From an uncultured Oscillospiraceae bacterium (GTDB taxonomy: Bacteria; Bacillota; Clostridia; Oscillospirales; Ruminococcaceae): a DNA stretch of 37,581 nucleotides. Below, piece after piece: positions 10,006-17,312 of the stretch (positions are counted from its first letter, which is position 1; each line of letters starts with the position of its first letter). The position numbers and the translations under genes were made by a program. Below the pieces are notes generated by a model. It was not told the DNA's origin, ran no database searches, and was given only the letters and a program-made list of their open reading frames with translations. The DNA is taken from contig CAKSEE010000027.1 of the NCBI GenBank assembly GCA_934446455.1, forward strand, positions 1 to 37,581. Reading direction: 5' to 3'.

Positions 10006-10869
10006 TTAAGCCTTGCCGACAGAACCGAACAGCTCCATCTTCTCCTTGACCTTAGCCTTGATAGCCTCGTAGCCGGGAGCGAGCAGCTTTCTGGGGTCGA
10101 AGCCCTTGCCCTGCTGATCCTTGCCTGCTTCAATGTAAGCTCTTGTAGCCTCCTGGAATACCAGCTGGCACTCGGTATTTACGTTGATTTTAGCAACGCC
10201 GAGGGAAATTGCCTTCTTTATCATATCGTCGGGAATACCCGTGCCGCCGTGAAGTACGAGGGGCATATCGCCTACCTTCTCCTTGATAGCTGCGAGAGTA
10301 TCGAAGGAAAGACCGGGCCAGTTTGCGGGGTACTTGCCGTGAATGTTGCCGATACCTGCTGCGAGCATGGTAACGCCAAGGTCAGCGACCATCTTGCACT
10401 CGCTGGGGTCTGCGCACTCGCCCATGCCGATTACGCCGTCCTCTTCGCCGCCGATAGAGCCAACCTCTGCCTCAAGGGACAGACCGAGAATATCGCAGGT
10501 GTTTACAAGAGCGGTGGTCTTTGCAATGTTCTCCTCAATGGGGTAGTGAGAGCCGTCGAACATTATGGAAGAGAAGCCTGCGTTGATACAAGCCTTTGCG
10601 CCCTCAAACGTGCCGTGGTCAAGGTGAAGCGCAACGGGAACAGTGATATTAAGCTCCTCGATCATGCCCTTTACCATACCGACAACAGTCTTGTAGCCGC
10701 ACATATACTTGCCTGCGCCCTCGGATACGCCGAGGATTACAGGGGACTGAAGCTCCTGAGCGGTGAGCAGAATAGCCTTTGTCCACTCGAGATTGTTGAT
10801 GTTGAACTGACCAACTGCGTACTTGCCGTCGCGAGCCTTGGTAAGCATTTCCTTTGCAGAAACTAACAT
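10006..10869 (-). CDS. fba: Class II fructose-1,6-bisphosphate aldolase
   Basis: Zinc-dependent aldolase of glycolysis/gluconeogenesis, interconverting fructose-1,6-bisphosphate with dihydroxyacetone phosphate and glyceraldehyde-3-phosphate. The 287-residue protein shows the class II signatures: LHLDHGTFEGAKACI with the catalytic Asp and zinc His, MFDGSHYPIEENI, EAEVGSIGGEEDG, GNIHGKYP with a zinc His, VLHGGTGIP with a zinc His, and KINVNTECQ. The length matches the short FbaA type of Firmicutes. A tagatose-bisphosphate aldolase is a close alternative in this family, but the single-gene unit with a strong promoter and terminator fits the glycolytic enzyme. AAAGGAG precedes the ATG. Confidence 0.94.
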   Translation of the reverse strand: MLVSAKEMLTKARDGKYAVGQFNINNLEWTKAILLTAQELQSPVILGVSEGAGKYMCGYKTVVGMVKGMIEELNITVPVALHLDHGTFEGAKACINAGFSSIMFDGSHYPIEENIAKTTALVNTCDILGLSLEAEVGSIGGEEDGVIGMGECADPSECKMVADLGVTMLAAGIGNIHGKYPANWPGLSFDTLAAIKEKVGDMPLVLHGGTGIPDDMIKKAISLGVAKINVNTECQLVFQEATRAYIEAGKDQQGKGFDPRKLLAPGYEAIKAKVKEKMELFGSVGKA

Positions 10870-10921
10870 TGTTTTATTTCTCCTTTGTGTGAAATTTATC
10901 GGACAGCCCGATACCGATATA

Positions 10922-10950
10922 ATTATAACTCATATTCGCACAAAAAGCAA
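10922..10950 (-). promoter_or_regulatory. SigA-type promoter of fba
   Basis: Minus-strand TTGCTT (10945-10950) and TATAAT (10922-10927), 17 nt apart. The start near 10915 gives a leader of about 45 nt ending in AAAGGAG. The promoter abuts the repeat element that begins at 10968. Confidence 0.85.
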
Positions 10951-10967
10951 GATATTTTGAAAAATTT

Positions 10968-11204
10968 TTAAGGCAATACCGTACAAAGATTGTGCGTGTA
11001 TTGCGAAGTCAGATTTTTTCGTCAGATTGTACAATGAGGACGACGCAAGGCTGGTCTTTCGGTCAGCCCCTCCGGCACTGCGTGCCACCTCCCCCGGCAG
11101 GGGGAGACACGCCTTGCTAGGACGAATTGTGCAGGATGACGGAAAATATGCAAGCAAGACACGTGCAAAATCCAATAAATGGTCTTTGTGCGGTGTTGCC
11201 TTAA
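10968..11204. repeat. Fold-back (MITE-like) repeat with 22-bp terminal inverted repeats
   Basis: A 237-bp non-coding element fills most of the 343-bp gap between fba and the last his-operon gene. Its ends are 22-bp inverted repeats with two mismatches (left 10968-10989, right 11183-11204). Both begin TTAAGGCAAyACCG, with TTAA at each outer edge. The arms stay partly complementary inward (CGTCA...ACAAT, GCAAGGC/GCCTTGC). The centre has two short perfect hairpins: GGCAC-TGC-GTGCC and CTCCCCC-GGCA-GGGGGAG. There is no transposase frame. It may also end transcription of the his operon. Copy number elsewhere is unknown. Confidence 0.75.
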
Positions 11205-11213
11205 CAAAAACGC

Positions 11214-11966
11214 TCAGTTTTCCTGCTGCGCGCTTTCCTCGGTGCTTTCCTGCCCGCTCTCCCCCGTTTCAAGGGTATAGCGGAATATCTCATCCGTCGC
11301 AGGCTCCTCGTAGCTTACGCCGTAAAGCTCCTCCTGCATTTTCTTGTACATCTCCGTCAGAGGAATTACGAACATTCCCACAAAAACTGCGCAGACTGCC
11401 ACGACGGTAATGACTATCTTGCCCTTTTTCGTCCACTTATGGCGCGGCACAGCCTCGCGCTTTACCTCAAACAGGCGTCCGTCGCCGGTTTCCGCCGCCT
11501 TAATGGCGTATTCCTTAAGGCTGTCCTGCGCGCGCAGGTGCGTGCAGATATCCTTGTAGCCGTCCTCAAGCGCGCCGTTAAGCTCGCCGAGCGCCTCAAG
11601 CTGCTGCGTGAAATGGCGCTCGCCCGTGCCAAGCGCTTTTGCAATGGAAGCCGCGTCCATATCGTTTTCGTAGAACATATGTACCATAGCGCGCACTATC
11701 TGCGGCTTTGTAAGCACCATACCGAGAAGCGCCTCCTGCTTTTCCGAAAGCCCCTCGCCCGAAAAGGTAGTTGCCTCCTCGTTTGAATCCGCGGCGCGGC
11801 ACTCGTCAAACGCAGCTGAAATAAACCCGCCCAGGCTGTCATGCTCGGCGGACCTGAGCGCGGTTTTCAAAAACACCTTTTTTGCGGAATCATAGCTTTT
11901 GGTTACGACAAGCGCGAATGCGTATATGTCGTCGCCGTAGTCCTCAATAAATTTTCTTATTTCCAT
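11214..11966 (-). CDS. Sigma-factor-like protein with a C-terminal membrane anchor, function unknown
   Basis: A 250-residue protein I cannot assign to a named family. The first ~40 residues (FIEDYGDDIYAFALVV then TKSYDSAKKVF) resemble sigma region 2.1-2.2 of ECF factors. Residues ~73-125 (LSEKQEALLGMVL and DAASIAKALGTG) resemble region 4 with its helix-turn-helix. One strong membrane helix follows at about 183-203 (KIVITVVAVCAVFVGMFVIP), preceded by a basic stretch (PRHKWTKKGK), so the N-terminal part should be cytoplasmic. The ~45-residue outer tail is acidic and rich in Glu, Ser and Gln. The ATG lies one base after the hisE stop with no clear ribosome-binding site, implying coupled translation. 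It could be a tethered regulator or a degenerate sigma factor turned anti-sigma-like; neither is shown. Confidence 0.7.
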   Translation of the reverse strand: MEIRKFIEDYGDDIYAFALVVTKSYDSAKKVFLKTALRSAEHDSLGGFISAAFDECRAADSNEEATTFSGEGLSEKQEALLGMVLTKPQIVRAMVHMFYENDMDAASIAKALGTGERHFTQQLEALGELNGALEDGYKDICTHLRAQDSLKEYAIKAAETGDGRLFEVKREAVPRHKWTKKGKIVITVVAVCAVFVGMFVIPLTEMYKKMQEELYGVSYEEPATDEIFRYTLETGESGQESTEESAQQEN

Positions 11967-11967
11967 A

Positions 11968-12294
11968 TCAAGTGTTGTGGTCGCTTACGTGGAACTGCTT
12001 GAGATTTCCTATCTTGCGGCTGCGCTCCACCATTATCTTTTCAATGTCGTCAACTGTAACGCCGCGCTCCGCCATCATCACTATCATGTGATACAGCAGG
12101 TCGTTTATCTCGTTTGCAAGCTCGTCGTTGTCCTTGTTCTTTGCGGCAATTACCATCTCGGTGCACTCCTCGCCGCACTTTTTAAGTATCTTGTCAATGC
12201 CCTTTTCAAAAAGATAGCAGGTGTAAGAGCCCTCCTGCGGATTTGCCCTGCGGTCTGTTACCACGTCGTACATATCTCTGAATGCGTCCATCAT
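11968..12294 (-). CDS. hisE: Phosphoribosyl-ATP pyrophosphohydrolase
   Basis: Second step of histidine synthesis: hydrolyses phosphoribosyl-ATP to phosphoribosyl-AMP and pyrophosphate. The 108-residue protein is an all-helical MazG-like fold with the metal-binding motif KCGEECTEMVIAAKNKDNDE and ELANEINDLLYHMIVMM. HisI is encoded separately, so the organism has unfused hisI and hisE. The start (ATG at 12292-12294) has GGAG 8 nt upstream and follows the Ham1-like gene by 5 nt. Confidence 0.95.
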   Translation of the reverse strand: MMDAFRDMYDVVTDRRANPQEGSYTCYLFEKGIDKILKKCGEECTEMVIAAKNKDNDELANEINDLLYHMIVMMAERGVTVDDIEKIMVERSRKIGNLKQFHVSDHNT

Positions 12295-12299
12295 ATTCG

Positions 12300-12914
12300 T
12301 TACTCCTTTATTCCCAGAGCATTGGCGAAAAAGCTGCGGAAACCTCCGCCAAAGCTCTCTTCAAGCAGGTATTCGTCCTGCGTCATGTCGTAATAATACT
12401 TGCCCGTGCGGATATTGAGCGATATCCTGTCGAGCGGGTAACCGTCTACCCTTTTGGGGTGCGGCTTGTCGGTAATGTAAAATTTGCTGCCCGAAATATC
12501 CGCGCCCATATGCTCGTATATTTCGTTTTCGGACAGAACAAGGCATATCGCGTTAAGGTACTGCGCGGTCAGCTTGCCGTATCTGCGGGCAAGCGCGCTG
12601 TAATAGTCGGTCATTTCGTCGTCGCTGAGCCTTTTCCCGCCGACGTTGCGCACGTGCGTCCCCGGCTGAAGCTCCTCGGGCAGCCCATCGAAATACAGCC
12701 CGCTGTCGCACGAAAAGGTCGCAACGCCATACTGCCTGTAATACGCGAGCGCTTTCAGCCGCGCGTTTTCCTGCGGACTGCTGCCGCTTTCGTCCACAGC
12801 CTGCGGCGGCTGCGCCATATCGACAAGCCCCACAAGCTCTATTCCCGTGCCGTCAAGGTGACGGCGCATGGAAGCCAGCTTTGCGGGATTGCCCGTACCG
12901 TACAGTAACCGCAT
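12300..12914 (-). CDS. Divergent Ham1/RdgB-family nucleotide pyrophosphatase
   Basis: A 204-residue relative of Ham1/RdgB, enzymes that hydrolyse non-canonical purine NTPs such as ITP and XTP to monophosphates. The N-terminal TGNPAKL matches the family TGNxxK loop, SPQENARLKA matches the ENA..KA helix, and SCDSGLYFDGLP matches DDSGL with the first Asp replaced by Cys but the second, catalytic one kept. The usual SHR motif near the C-terminus is not evident (FGGGFRSFFANAL instead), so the substrate may differ. It is embedded between hisI and hisE: its ATG overlaps the hisI stop (TAATG). That position hints at work on a nucleotide of this pathway, which is inference. Confidence 0.75.
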   Translation of the reverse strand: MRLLYGTGNPAKLASMRRHLDGTGIELVGLVDMAQPPQAVDESGSSPQENARLKALAYYRQYGVATFSCDSGLYFDGLPEELQPGTHVRNVGGKRLSDDEMTDYYSALARRYGKLTAQYLNAICLVLSENEIYEHMGADISGSKFYITDKPHPKRVDGYPLDRISLNIRTGKYYYDMTQDEYLLEESFGGGFRSFFANALGIKE

Positions 12915-13228
12915 TACTTTATCCTGTCAAAAAAGCAGGTGCGGTTTCCCGTGTGGCACGCCGCGCCGGTCTGAATAACCTTTATCAGCAGCGTGTCGTC
13001 GTCGCAGTCGCCGTAAATCTCAACGACCTTCTGCACGTGACCGGAGGTGGCACCCTTATTCCACAGCTCCTGCCGCGAACGGCTCCAGAACCATGTGTAG
13101 CCCGTTTCAAGCGTTTTCGCCATGCTTTCTTCGTTCATGTAAGCGAGCATGAGGACCTCGCCGTTTTCGGCGTCCTGTATTATCGCGGGAATAAGCTCCG
13201 CTTTTTTGAAGTATTTCTTTAAGTCCAT
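12914..13228 (-). CDS. hisI: Phosphoribosyl-AMP cyclohydrolase
   Basis: Third step of histidine synthesis: opens the adenine ring of phosphoribosyl-AMP. The 104-residue protein has the zinc/magnesium motif [13 protein letters not shown] and the downstream cysteines [13 protein letters not shown], with the [19 protein letters not shown] substrate segment. This is a stand-alone HisI without a HisE domain. It ends overlapping the start of the Ham1-like gene. Confidence 0.96.
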   Translation of the reverse strand: MDLKKYFKKAELIPAIIQDAENGEVLMLAYMNEESMAKTLETGYTWFWSRSRQELWNKGATSGHVQKVVEIYGDCDDDTLLIKVIQTGAACHTGNRTCFFDRIK

Positions 13229-13291
13229 ATTATTCTCCGTAGACGTATTTTCGCCCCTGCGCTTTAATTATACACCGGGGCGCCGCTTCTG

Positions 13292-14029
13292 TCAATCCCA
13301 CCAGAAAAACCACACAGTTGACTGCATGAGCGTATGTGCGAGCGCGCCCACCATGCCCACGCCCTGAAATACGCAGTCCGGGCAGAACGCGAACAGCTCC
13401 TGCGCCGCCGCGAGCGCCGTTTCAACGTCCTTAAGCGGAACTGCGGACATTTCAAGCGTGTCGTGCGAAATAAGCGCGGGGACGGCGCGATATCTCTCAT
13501 ACCAGCGCTTTGCAGCCGCCATCATAAGCTCGGGGGGCGGGCATTCGTTCCAGCCGCCGAACGGCACATAGGCGAACACCTGCCACGGCTCTTTAACGGG
13601 AATCTTTGCGAGAATGCACTCGTGCGTTTTCCCGCTGAAATCCTTTATCCCCCCGAGTCTGTCCTGCCTGCCGCCGCCCGTTATCTCGCCCATGTAGTCG
13701 CACTCGGGCGAGAAGCCAAGCTCCGCCAGCATATCGCCCAGCCACTCCTCAACGTCGGGCAGCGGCTGCGAAAGAAGCTCCGCGCGCCAGTTCTCAACGG
13801 ACTGCCCGCCAAGGTCGTCGCGCGTGATGTCAAACCACTCCGCAAGCGTGTCGTCTACAATAACTATAACGGGAATGCACCCGTCAAGCCCGCTTCTTGC
13901 AAAGGCGTCGTCGTAAGCGTTGAGTATCGCTTTCTCGCTGCTGCCTGCGGGGAAATACTCGCACGGGCAGCCGATAAAGTCGATTATCTTCTTAGCACAC
14001 TCGCTCGGCTTCTTCTGAAAAAGCTGCAT
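13292..14029 (-). CDS. DUF4253 domain protein
   Basis: A 245-residue cytoplasmic protein of unknown function. The C-terminal half carries the DUF4253 pattern: KEPWQVFAYVPFGGWNECP, then AKRWYERYRAVPALISHDTLE, FAFCPD, and the ending LMQSTVWFFWWD. The N-terminal half contains a separate segment (IDFIGCPCEYFPAG, VIVIVDDTLAEWFDI) typical of the longer members. DUF4253 proteins occur sporadically in Firmicutes and Actinobacteria; some have been discussed with toxin-immunity families, but nothing here supports that. It sits between hisF (11 nt upstream) and hisI (63 nt downstream) on the same strand, so it is very probably transcribed with the his genes. Confidence 0.85.
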   Translation of the reverse strand: MQLFQKKPSECAKKIIDFIGCPCEYFPAGSSEKAILNAYDDAFARSGLDGCIPVIVIVDDTLAEWFDITRDDLGGQSVENWRAELLSQPLPDVEEWLGDMLAELGFSPECDYMGEITGGGRQDRLGGIKDFSGKTHECILAKIPVKEPWQVFAYVPFGGWNECPPPELMMAAAKRWYERYRAVPALISHDTLEMSAVPLKDVETALAAAQELFAFCPDCVFQGVGMVGALAHTLMQSTVWFFWWD

Positions 14030-14040
14030 GGTATCTCCTT

Positions 14041-14799
14041 TCAGACCCTTACGGGTATGTTGTGCTCGCGCAGGTGCTGCTTCACCTCGCCCACGGTAAG
14101 CTCACCGAAATGGAACAGCGAAGCCGCAAGCGCCGCAGAAGCGCCCGTCTGCTCGAAAACCTGCGAAAAATGGTCGATAGAACCGCACCCGCCGCTTGCT
14201 ATCACGGGGATAGACACGCGGCTGCACACAAAGTTCAGCATTTCTATATCAAAGCCGCCGCGAACGCCGTCCGTGTCCATGGAGTTCAGGCATATCTCGC
14301 CCGCGCCGCGCTCCTCGATTTCCTTTACCCAGTCGCCAAGGTCAAGCCCCATATCAACGCGGCCGCCGTTTATATAAACGCTGTAGCCGCCCTTGCCGCT
14401 GCGCTTTGCGTCAATACCGACAACCACGCACTGGCTGCCGAATATCTCCGCAGCGTCGCTTATGAGCTTAGGGTTCTTTACCGCCTGCGAGTTTACCGAC
14501 ACCTTGTCGGCGCCTGCGCGCAGCGTGTCTCGGAAGTCCTGCACGGTCGCAATGCCGCCGCCCACGCACAGCGGCACGAATACCTGCCGCGCGGTATTGC
14601 GCACTACGTCAAGCATGACGCCGCGCCCCTCGAAAGAAGCGGTGATATCGTAAAAAACTATCTCGTCCGCGCCCTGCCTGTTGTATTCCACCGCAAGCTG
14701 AACGGGGTCGCCGACGTCCTTTATTCCCTCAAAATTAACGCCCTTAACTACCTTTCCGTTGCGGACGTCAAGGCAGGGGATTATTCTCTTTGCAAGCAT
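14041..14799 (-). CDS. hisF: Imidazole glycerol phosphate synthase, cyclase subunit
   Basis: With HisH, converts PRFAR and glutamine-derived ammonia into imidazole glycerol phosphate and AICAR. The 252-residue (beta/alpha)8 barrel has the catalytic Asp in [17 protein letters not shown] and the second Asp in [14 protein letters not shown], plus phosphate-binding [11 protein letters not shown] and [12 protein letters not shown]. Length is normal. It follows hisA by 19 nt. Confidence 0.97.
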   Translation of the reverse strand: MLAKRIIPCLDVRNGKVVKGVNFEGIKDVGDPVQLAVEYNRQGADEIVFYDITASFEGRGVMLDVVRNTARQVFVPLCVGGGIATVQDFRDTLRAGADKVSVNSQAVKNPKLISDAAEIFGSQCVVVGIDAKRSGKGGYSVYINGGRVDMGLDLGDWVKEIEERGAGEICLNSMDTDGVRGGFDIEMLNFVCSRVSIPVIASGGCGSIDHFSQVFEQTGASAALAASLFHFGELTVGEVKQHLREHNIPVRV

Positions 14800-14818
14800 A
14801 AATGCTCCTTTCCGCTTG

Positions 14819-15535
14819 TCAGCTCTGCGCTTCGGTTATCGCCTGTTTAAGGTCAAGCGTGCCGCTGTAAATGGATTTGCCGCAGATAGTGCCGTACAGC
14901 CCGAGCCGCCTGCATATGCGAATGTCATCGATGGTATGCACGCCGCCGCTCGCTATGATATTGCACCCGCATGCGCGGTTTATCTCGTCAAGCTGCGAGG
15001 CGTTCACGCCCGAAAGCGTGCCGTCCTTTGAAATATCGGTGAATATGATGTACTTTACGCCCACGTCCGCCATTGCCTTTGCAAGGTCGGTAAAGTAAAC
15101 GTCGGAGCTTTCAAGCCAGCCCTCGGTCGCCACATAGCCGTTCTTGGCGTCAATGCCTACCGCTATCCTGTCCTTGTACTCGCGCACCGCCGTCTTTACC
15201 AGCTCGGGGTTCTTTACCGCCGCAGAGCCGATTATCACGCGCTCAACGCCCTGCGAAAGGTACATCTCAACGGTATCCATTGAGCGGATACCGCCGCCCA
15301 CCTCTACCTTAAGCCCCGTATTTGCCGCAACGTCAAGGAATATGTCCCTGTTCTGCTGCGACGCGTCCTTTGCGCCGTCAAGGTCAACCATATGTATCCA
15401 CTCTGCGCCCGCTGCCTCAAAAGAGAGCGCGGCGTCCATGTAGCTTTCGGCTACCTTCTGCACTGTGCCGTAGTCGCCCTTAAGCAGCCTTACGCAGTTT
15501 CCGTCCTTTATGTCTATCGCGGGTAAGATTATCAT
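14819..15535 (-). CDS. hisA: ProFAR isomerase
   Basis: Isomerises ProFAR to PRFAR (an Amadori rearrangement), the fourth step of histidine synthesis. The 238-residue barrel is homologous to HisF, with catalytic Asp in [18 protein letters not shown] and the second in [14 protein letters not shown], and phosphate sites VEVGGGIRS and IIASGGVHT. The ATG has AGGAG upstream. The 92-nt gap to hisH contains an 8-bp hairpin (15590-15611) without a U-run. Confidence 0.96.
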   Translation of the reverse strand: MIILPAIDIKDGNCVRLLKGDYGTVQKVAESYMDAALSFEAAGAEWIHMVDLDGAKDASQQNRDIFLDVAANTGLKVEVGGGIRSMDTVEMYLSQGVERVIIGSAAVKNPELVKTAVREYKDRIAVGIDAKNGYVATEGWLESSDVYFTDLAKAMADVGVKYIIFTDISKDGTLSGVNASQLDEINRACGCNIIASGGVHTIDDIRICRRLGLYGTICGKSIYSGTLDLKQAITEAQS

Positions 15536-15627
15536 GTCGTTCTCCTGTTCTTCCCTGCCGTAGTTTTTTTGTGTTTCAGCTCGCCTATTGCGTAAAACAT
15601 AACTTTTACGCGGTGATGTTTGCGCAA

Positions 15628-16233
15628 TTAAAGCGCGGCAAAGCTTTTGAGTATATTAAGCCCCGTTGTGCCGCTTTTTTCGGGGTGGAACTGCGCGCCG
15701 TAGACGTTCCCCGAGAAAACCAGCGCGGGGACTTTCATGCCGTAGTCGCAGTACGCAGCGACGTCTGAGCTCTCACACTCCGCAGCGTAGGAATGCACGA
15801 AGTAAACGTACTCCCCCTCTGCCACGTTTTCAAGCAGGCGGCATGGCGTGTTCTTTTCAAGGCTGTTCCAGCCGATGTGCGGTACGGCAAGCCCCCCCTC
15901 GGGGTGCATAAGCCGCACGCTGCCGCGAATAAGCCCCAGCCCGTCCGTTTCGCCGAATTCGTAGCCCTTGTCGAAAAGCATTTGCATTCCAAGGCATATG
16001 CCGAGCAGCGGCTTTGTCTGCGCCTGGTCCTTTATAACGTCAATAAGCCCCGATTGGTAAAGCTTTCTCATTGCGTCGGGAAACGCGCCCACTCCCGGCA
16101 GAATGAGCCTGTCCGCCGCGCACAGGTCGTCTGCGGAGTATGTTATTATGTTTTCTATGCCGAGAAAATCCAGCGCGTTCTTCACGCTGAACAGATTTCC
16201 CGCGCCATAGTCGATTATCGCTGTCATAACCAT
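15628..16233 (-). CDS. hisH: Imidazole glycerol phosphate synthase, glutaminase subunit
   Basis: Class I glutamine amidotransferase that feeds ammonia to HisF. The 201-residue protein has the nucleophile Cys in LLGICLGMQMLF and the His-Glu pair in YGAQFHPEKSG, plus the oxyanion-region motif LPGVGAFPDAM. Two in-frame ATGs (16231-16233 and 16225-16227) both have usable ribosome-binding sites in AGGAAAGGA; the outer one is given here. It overlaps the end of the Nudix gene by 10 nt. Confidence 0.96.
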   Translation of the reverse strand: MVMTAIIDYGAGNLFSVKNALDFLGIENIITYSADDLCAADRLILPGVGAFPDAMRKLYQSGLIDVIKDQAQTKPLLGICLGMQMLFDKGYEFGETDGLGLIRGSVRLMHPEGGLAVPHIGWNSLEKNTPCRLLENVAEGEYVYFVHSYAAECESSDVAAYCDYGMKVPALVFSGNVYGAQFHPEKSGTTGLNILKSFAAL

Positions 16234-16655
16234 GTTCCTTTCCTGTGGAATATCCTGCCGCTGTTTATCTTTATATGCTCCATGATATGTCCGATGTTGC
16301 CCTCTCCCGCGTATTGCTTCATGTCAAAGAAGTCGCAGTCCATACCGCTCCAGAACAGGGGGTTCTCGTCGCCGAAGGGCTGAACGTCGTACTTCAGCTG
16401 TCCCGCGTAGACTTCAACATAACACGGGTCGAGCGGATAGGAAAAGTCCATGAGATGGACGAGGGAAATATCCCCGCGCGTTATCCCCGTTTCCTCAGAA
16501 AGCTCGCGGTATGCCGCCGCTTCCCCGCTCTCGCCATGCTCTATCTTGCCGCCCACGAAGTTTATCAGCCCCTTGTACGGCTCTTTTATCCTGCGGCACA
16601 TAAGAGTCCGCTCGCCGTCCGGCGAAAAAACCGCGATAAGGTTGTAGCCCTGCAT
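16224..16655 (-). CDS. Nudix hydrolase within the his operon
   Basis: A 143-residue protein with a complete Nudix box, GKIEHGESGEAAAYRELSEE followed by TGI, which binds magnesium and cleaves nucleoside-diphosphate-linked substrates. The layout (NLIAVFSPDGERTLMCRR start, NFVGGKIEHGE) resembles the MutT/8-oxo-dGTP diphosphatase group, whose members vary widely in specificity. Its ATG overlaps the hisB stop (TAATG) and its 3' end overlaps hisH, so it is translated as part of the operon. A role in cleaning up nucleotides or in a histidine-pathway side reaction is possible but not shown. Confidence 0.9.
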   Translation of the reverse strand: MQGYNLIAVFSPDGERTLMCRRIKEPYKGLINFVGGKIEHGESGEAAAYRELSEETGITRGDISLVHLMDFSYPLDPCYVEVYAGQLKYDVQPFGDENPLFWSGMDCDFFDMKQYAGEGNIGHIMEHIKINSGRIFHRKGTWL

Positions 16656-17239
16656 TACAGCATTCCCTTTGTGGAAACGGCAGCGCCGTCGGTGTTGCGC
16701 CGTACCGCCGTTCTGAGCGCGTATGCAAGCGCCTTGAAGAGCGCCTCGGTTTTGTGGTGGTCGTTGCTGCCGTATTCGCAGCGCAGATGCAGGGTTATCC
16801 CCGCGTTGAACGCAAACGCGCGCATGAACTCCTCTGTAAGGCAGCTGTCGTACTGCCCTATCATGGCGTTGGTAAACTGCGCGTTGAACACAAGAAACGG
16901 CCGCGCGCTTATGTCAAGCGCGCAGAACGCCAGCGCCTCGTCCATAGGGATAAACGCCGAGCCGTAGCGCATGATTCCCGCCTTGTCGCCGAGCGCCTGC
17001 GCAAACGCCTTGCCAAGCACTATTCCTATGTCCTCTGTGGTGTGGTGGCCGTCGACGTAAAGGTCGCCGTCGCACTTTACCGACAGCGAAAATCCGCCGT
17101 GTACCGCAAGCGCCGTCAGCATATGGTCGAGAAAGCCTATCCCCGTGTTTATCGAAACCTTTCCGCCTTCGTCAAGGTCGAGGGAGAGCGTTATGTCGGT
17201 TTCCTTTGTCTTTCTGGTTATCTGAGCAGTCCTGTTCAT
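16655..17239 (-). CDS. hisB: Imidazoleglycerol-phosphate dehydratase
   Basis: Dehydrates imidazole glycerol phosphate to imidazole acetol phosphate, using manganese. The 194-residue single-domain enzyme shows the family motifs FLDHMLTALAVHGGF, DGHHTTEDIGIVLGKAF and the late CEYGSNDHHKTEALFKALA. It lacks the N-terminal histidinol-phosphatase domain of the enterobacterial fusion, so that activity must come from another gene. The 73-nt gap to hisD is GC-rich and can form short hairpins but has no terminator. Confidence 0.97.
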   Translation of the reverse strand: MNRTAQITRKTKETDITLSLDLDEGGKVSINTGIGFLDHMLTALAVHGGFSLSVKCDGDLYVDGHHTTEDIGIVLGKAFAQALGDKAGIMRYGSAFIPMDEALAFCALDISARPFLVFNAQFTNAMIGQYDSCLTEEFMRAFAFNAGITLHLRCEYGSNDHHKTEALFKALAYALRTAVRRNTDGAAVSTKGML

Positions 17240-17312
17240 GATATTACTCCCGTATACGGCAATTCCGCGCGGAAGCGGGCAGAGTGCCTGCCGCTCCCCC
17301 GCGGTCGTGCCG

